Of a stretch of DNA of 5,921 nt, positions 5,246 through 5,921 are shown piece by piece. Source of the stretch: Litorisediminicola beolgyonensis. GTDB taxonomy: Bacteria > Pseudomonadota > Alphaproteobacteria > Rhodobacterales > Rhodobacteraceae. The translations under genes and the position numbers were made by a program. The first letter of the stretch is position 1. Each line of letters starts with the position of its first letter. Location of the stretch: positions 1 to 5,921 of the forward strand of contig NZ_JBHTMU010000074.1 in the NCBI RefSeq assembly GCF_042679605.1. Direction: 5' to 3'. The notes under the pieces are model-generated. The model was given only the letters and a program-made list of their open reading frames with translations, did no database searches and was not told the origin of the DNA.

Positions 5246-5921
5246 TCAGTCGGCGCTGCCGGAGCTGCGCTCGGGCAGCGCGGGCGGCATCGACGGCCGC
5301 TTGCGGCCCCGCGACTTCGGCGTCTCGACCGGCGCCGGGCTGCGGGTGGTCACCGCGGCCGGAGCCTCCGCCGCCTTGACCTTGGGCGCGCTCTTGGCCT
5401 TGGCCGTCCCGGCTTTCGGCTCCTTCGAGGCCACCTTGGCCACGGTCTGGGCCTCGGCCGCGACCACCTTGGTCTCGGGCGCCTTGGGGGCCTGCGCCGG
5501 GGTCGCCTTGGTCTGTGCCACCGGCTCCGGCTTGGCTTTGGTCTCGACCGGCTTGGCCTCCGCGGTCTTCGCCACGGGCTCGGTCGTCACCGGCTTGGCC
5601 GCAGGCTTGGCCTCGGTGGTTTTCGCCACCGGCTTCGCCTCGACGGGCTTCGCTTCAGGCGTCACCTCGGCGGTTTTCGCTGCGGGCGTCGGCTCGACGG
5701 TCTTCGCAACCGGCTTCGCCACGGGCGTAGGCTCGGCGGTCTTGGCCACCGGCTTCGCCTTGGCGGGCTTGGCCTTTGCCTTGGGCGCAGCCTTGGCCTT
5801 CGCCGGTTTCGGCGCAGCCTTGGCCGCGGGAGCCGCGACCTTGGCGGCGGGCGCCTCGGTCACCGCCGGAGCCGGAGCGGCCTCGGCGGGTTTCGCAGCC
5901 GGGGCCTCCGCCACGTCGCGG
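5246..5921 (-). CDS. Ala/Lys/Pro-rich low-complexity protein of unknown function (N-terminus outside window)
   Basis: The frame is open from the right edge to TGA at 5246-5248 (at least 224 residues visible). The GTG at 5914 has no visible ribosome site, and coding continues in frame to the edge, so the true start is probably outside. The visible part is almost wholly Ala, Lys, Pro, Val, Thr and Glu, and carries a nine-residue repeat of the PxAKTxExx type. It ends in a basic SRGRKRPS stretch and then a Pro/Ser tail. It has no hydrophobic segment, Cys, Trp, His or aromatic residues, so it should be disordered and basic. Similar compositions occur in histone H1-like proteins, phasin tails and TolA-like linkers, none of which can be assigned here. 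It sits where ureB would usually be, 64 bases before ureC. It could be a separate operon gene or a long C-terminal tail on a protein whose folded domain is out of view. Confidence 0.75.
   Translation of the reverse strand, partial: RDVAEAPAAKPAEAAPAPAVTEAPAAKVAAPAAKAAPKPAKAKAAPKAKAKPAKAKPVAKTAEPTPVAKPVAKTVEPTPAAKTAEVTPEAKPVEAKPVAKTTEAKPAAKPVTTEPVAKTAEAKPVETKAKPEPVAQTKATPAQAPKAPETKVVAAEAQTVAKVASKEPKAGTAKAKSAPKVKAAEAPAAVTTRSPAPVETPKSRGRKRPSMPPALPERSSGSAD
5498..5752 (-). repeat. Imperfect tandem 27-bp (nine-residue) repeats inside the Ala/Lys/Pro-rich ORF
   Basis: Counting from the GTG at 5914, units start at residues 55, 68, 77, 86, 95, 104, 113, 122 and 131. The first units read PVAKTAEPT, PVAKTVEPT and PAAKTAEVT, and a later one PVAKTTEAK. 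The 9-residue register is strict from 68 to 139. A 4-residue PVAK slip (64-67) sits between the first and second units. Units decay toward the C-terminus. Similar runs of bases recur at DNA level (for example CTCGGCGGT followed by TTCGC or TTGGC), as expected for an array that expands and contracts by slippage. Confidence 0.75.

Noticed and set aside
5498..5752. CRISPR-like array
   Set aside because: The repeats are imperfect, 27 bp long with no unique spacers, stay in frame and encode a low-complexity peptide.

Overview
This GC-rich window most resembles an alphaproteobacterial chromosome, probably Rhodobacterales. The support is the sequence character of UreC, UreG and ImuB and the presence of small DUF1127 proteins. 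Placement comes from family recognition by eye, not from a search.

Layout: positions 1-937 (+) hold the C-terminal part of imuB, a Y-family polymerase-like protein of the ImuA-ImuB-DnaE2 mutagenesis system. Everything else is on the minus strand and reads right to left as the distal part of a urease operon. The order is a partial Ala/Lys/Pro-rich low-complexity ORF (right edge to 5246), ureC (5181-3421), a small DUF1127 gene (3297-3103), a second DUF1127 gene (2964-2746), ureE (2726-2226), ureF (2236-1607) and ureG (1594-959). imuB and ureG converge with only 21 bases between their stop codons. ureD, ureA and ureB are not in the window; they would be expected beyond the right edge.

How the genes work together: UreC carries the dinuclear nickel active site of urease (urea to ammonia and carbamate). 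UreE delivers nickel, UreG is the GTPase that powers metallocenter assembly, and UreF links UreG to the apoenzyme. All active-site residues of UreC can be located, so the enzyme looks functional.

The less ordinary parts are: (i) two different DUF1127 genes between ureC and ureE; (ii) a disordered-looking protein with a nine-residue repeat directly upstream of ureC; (iii) an extra stretch of about 17 Gly/Ala-rich residues near the UreC N-terminus; (iv) strong GC-rich hairpins in the spacers before ureC and between the DUF1127 genes; (v) an imuB with no dnaE2 directly downstream. I see no mobile element, CRISPR array, tRNA or rRNA. I cannot claim a wholly new system. The best candidate for undescribed biology is the set of non-canonical small genes and RNA structures inside the urease operon.
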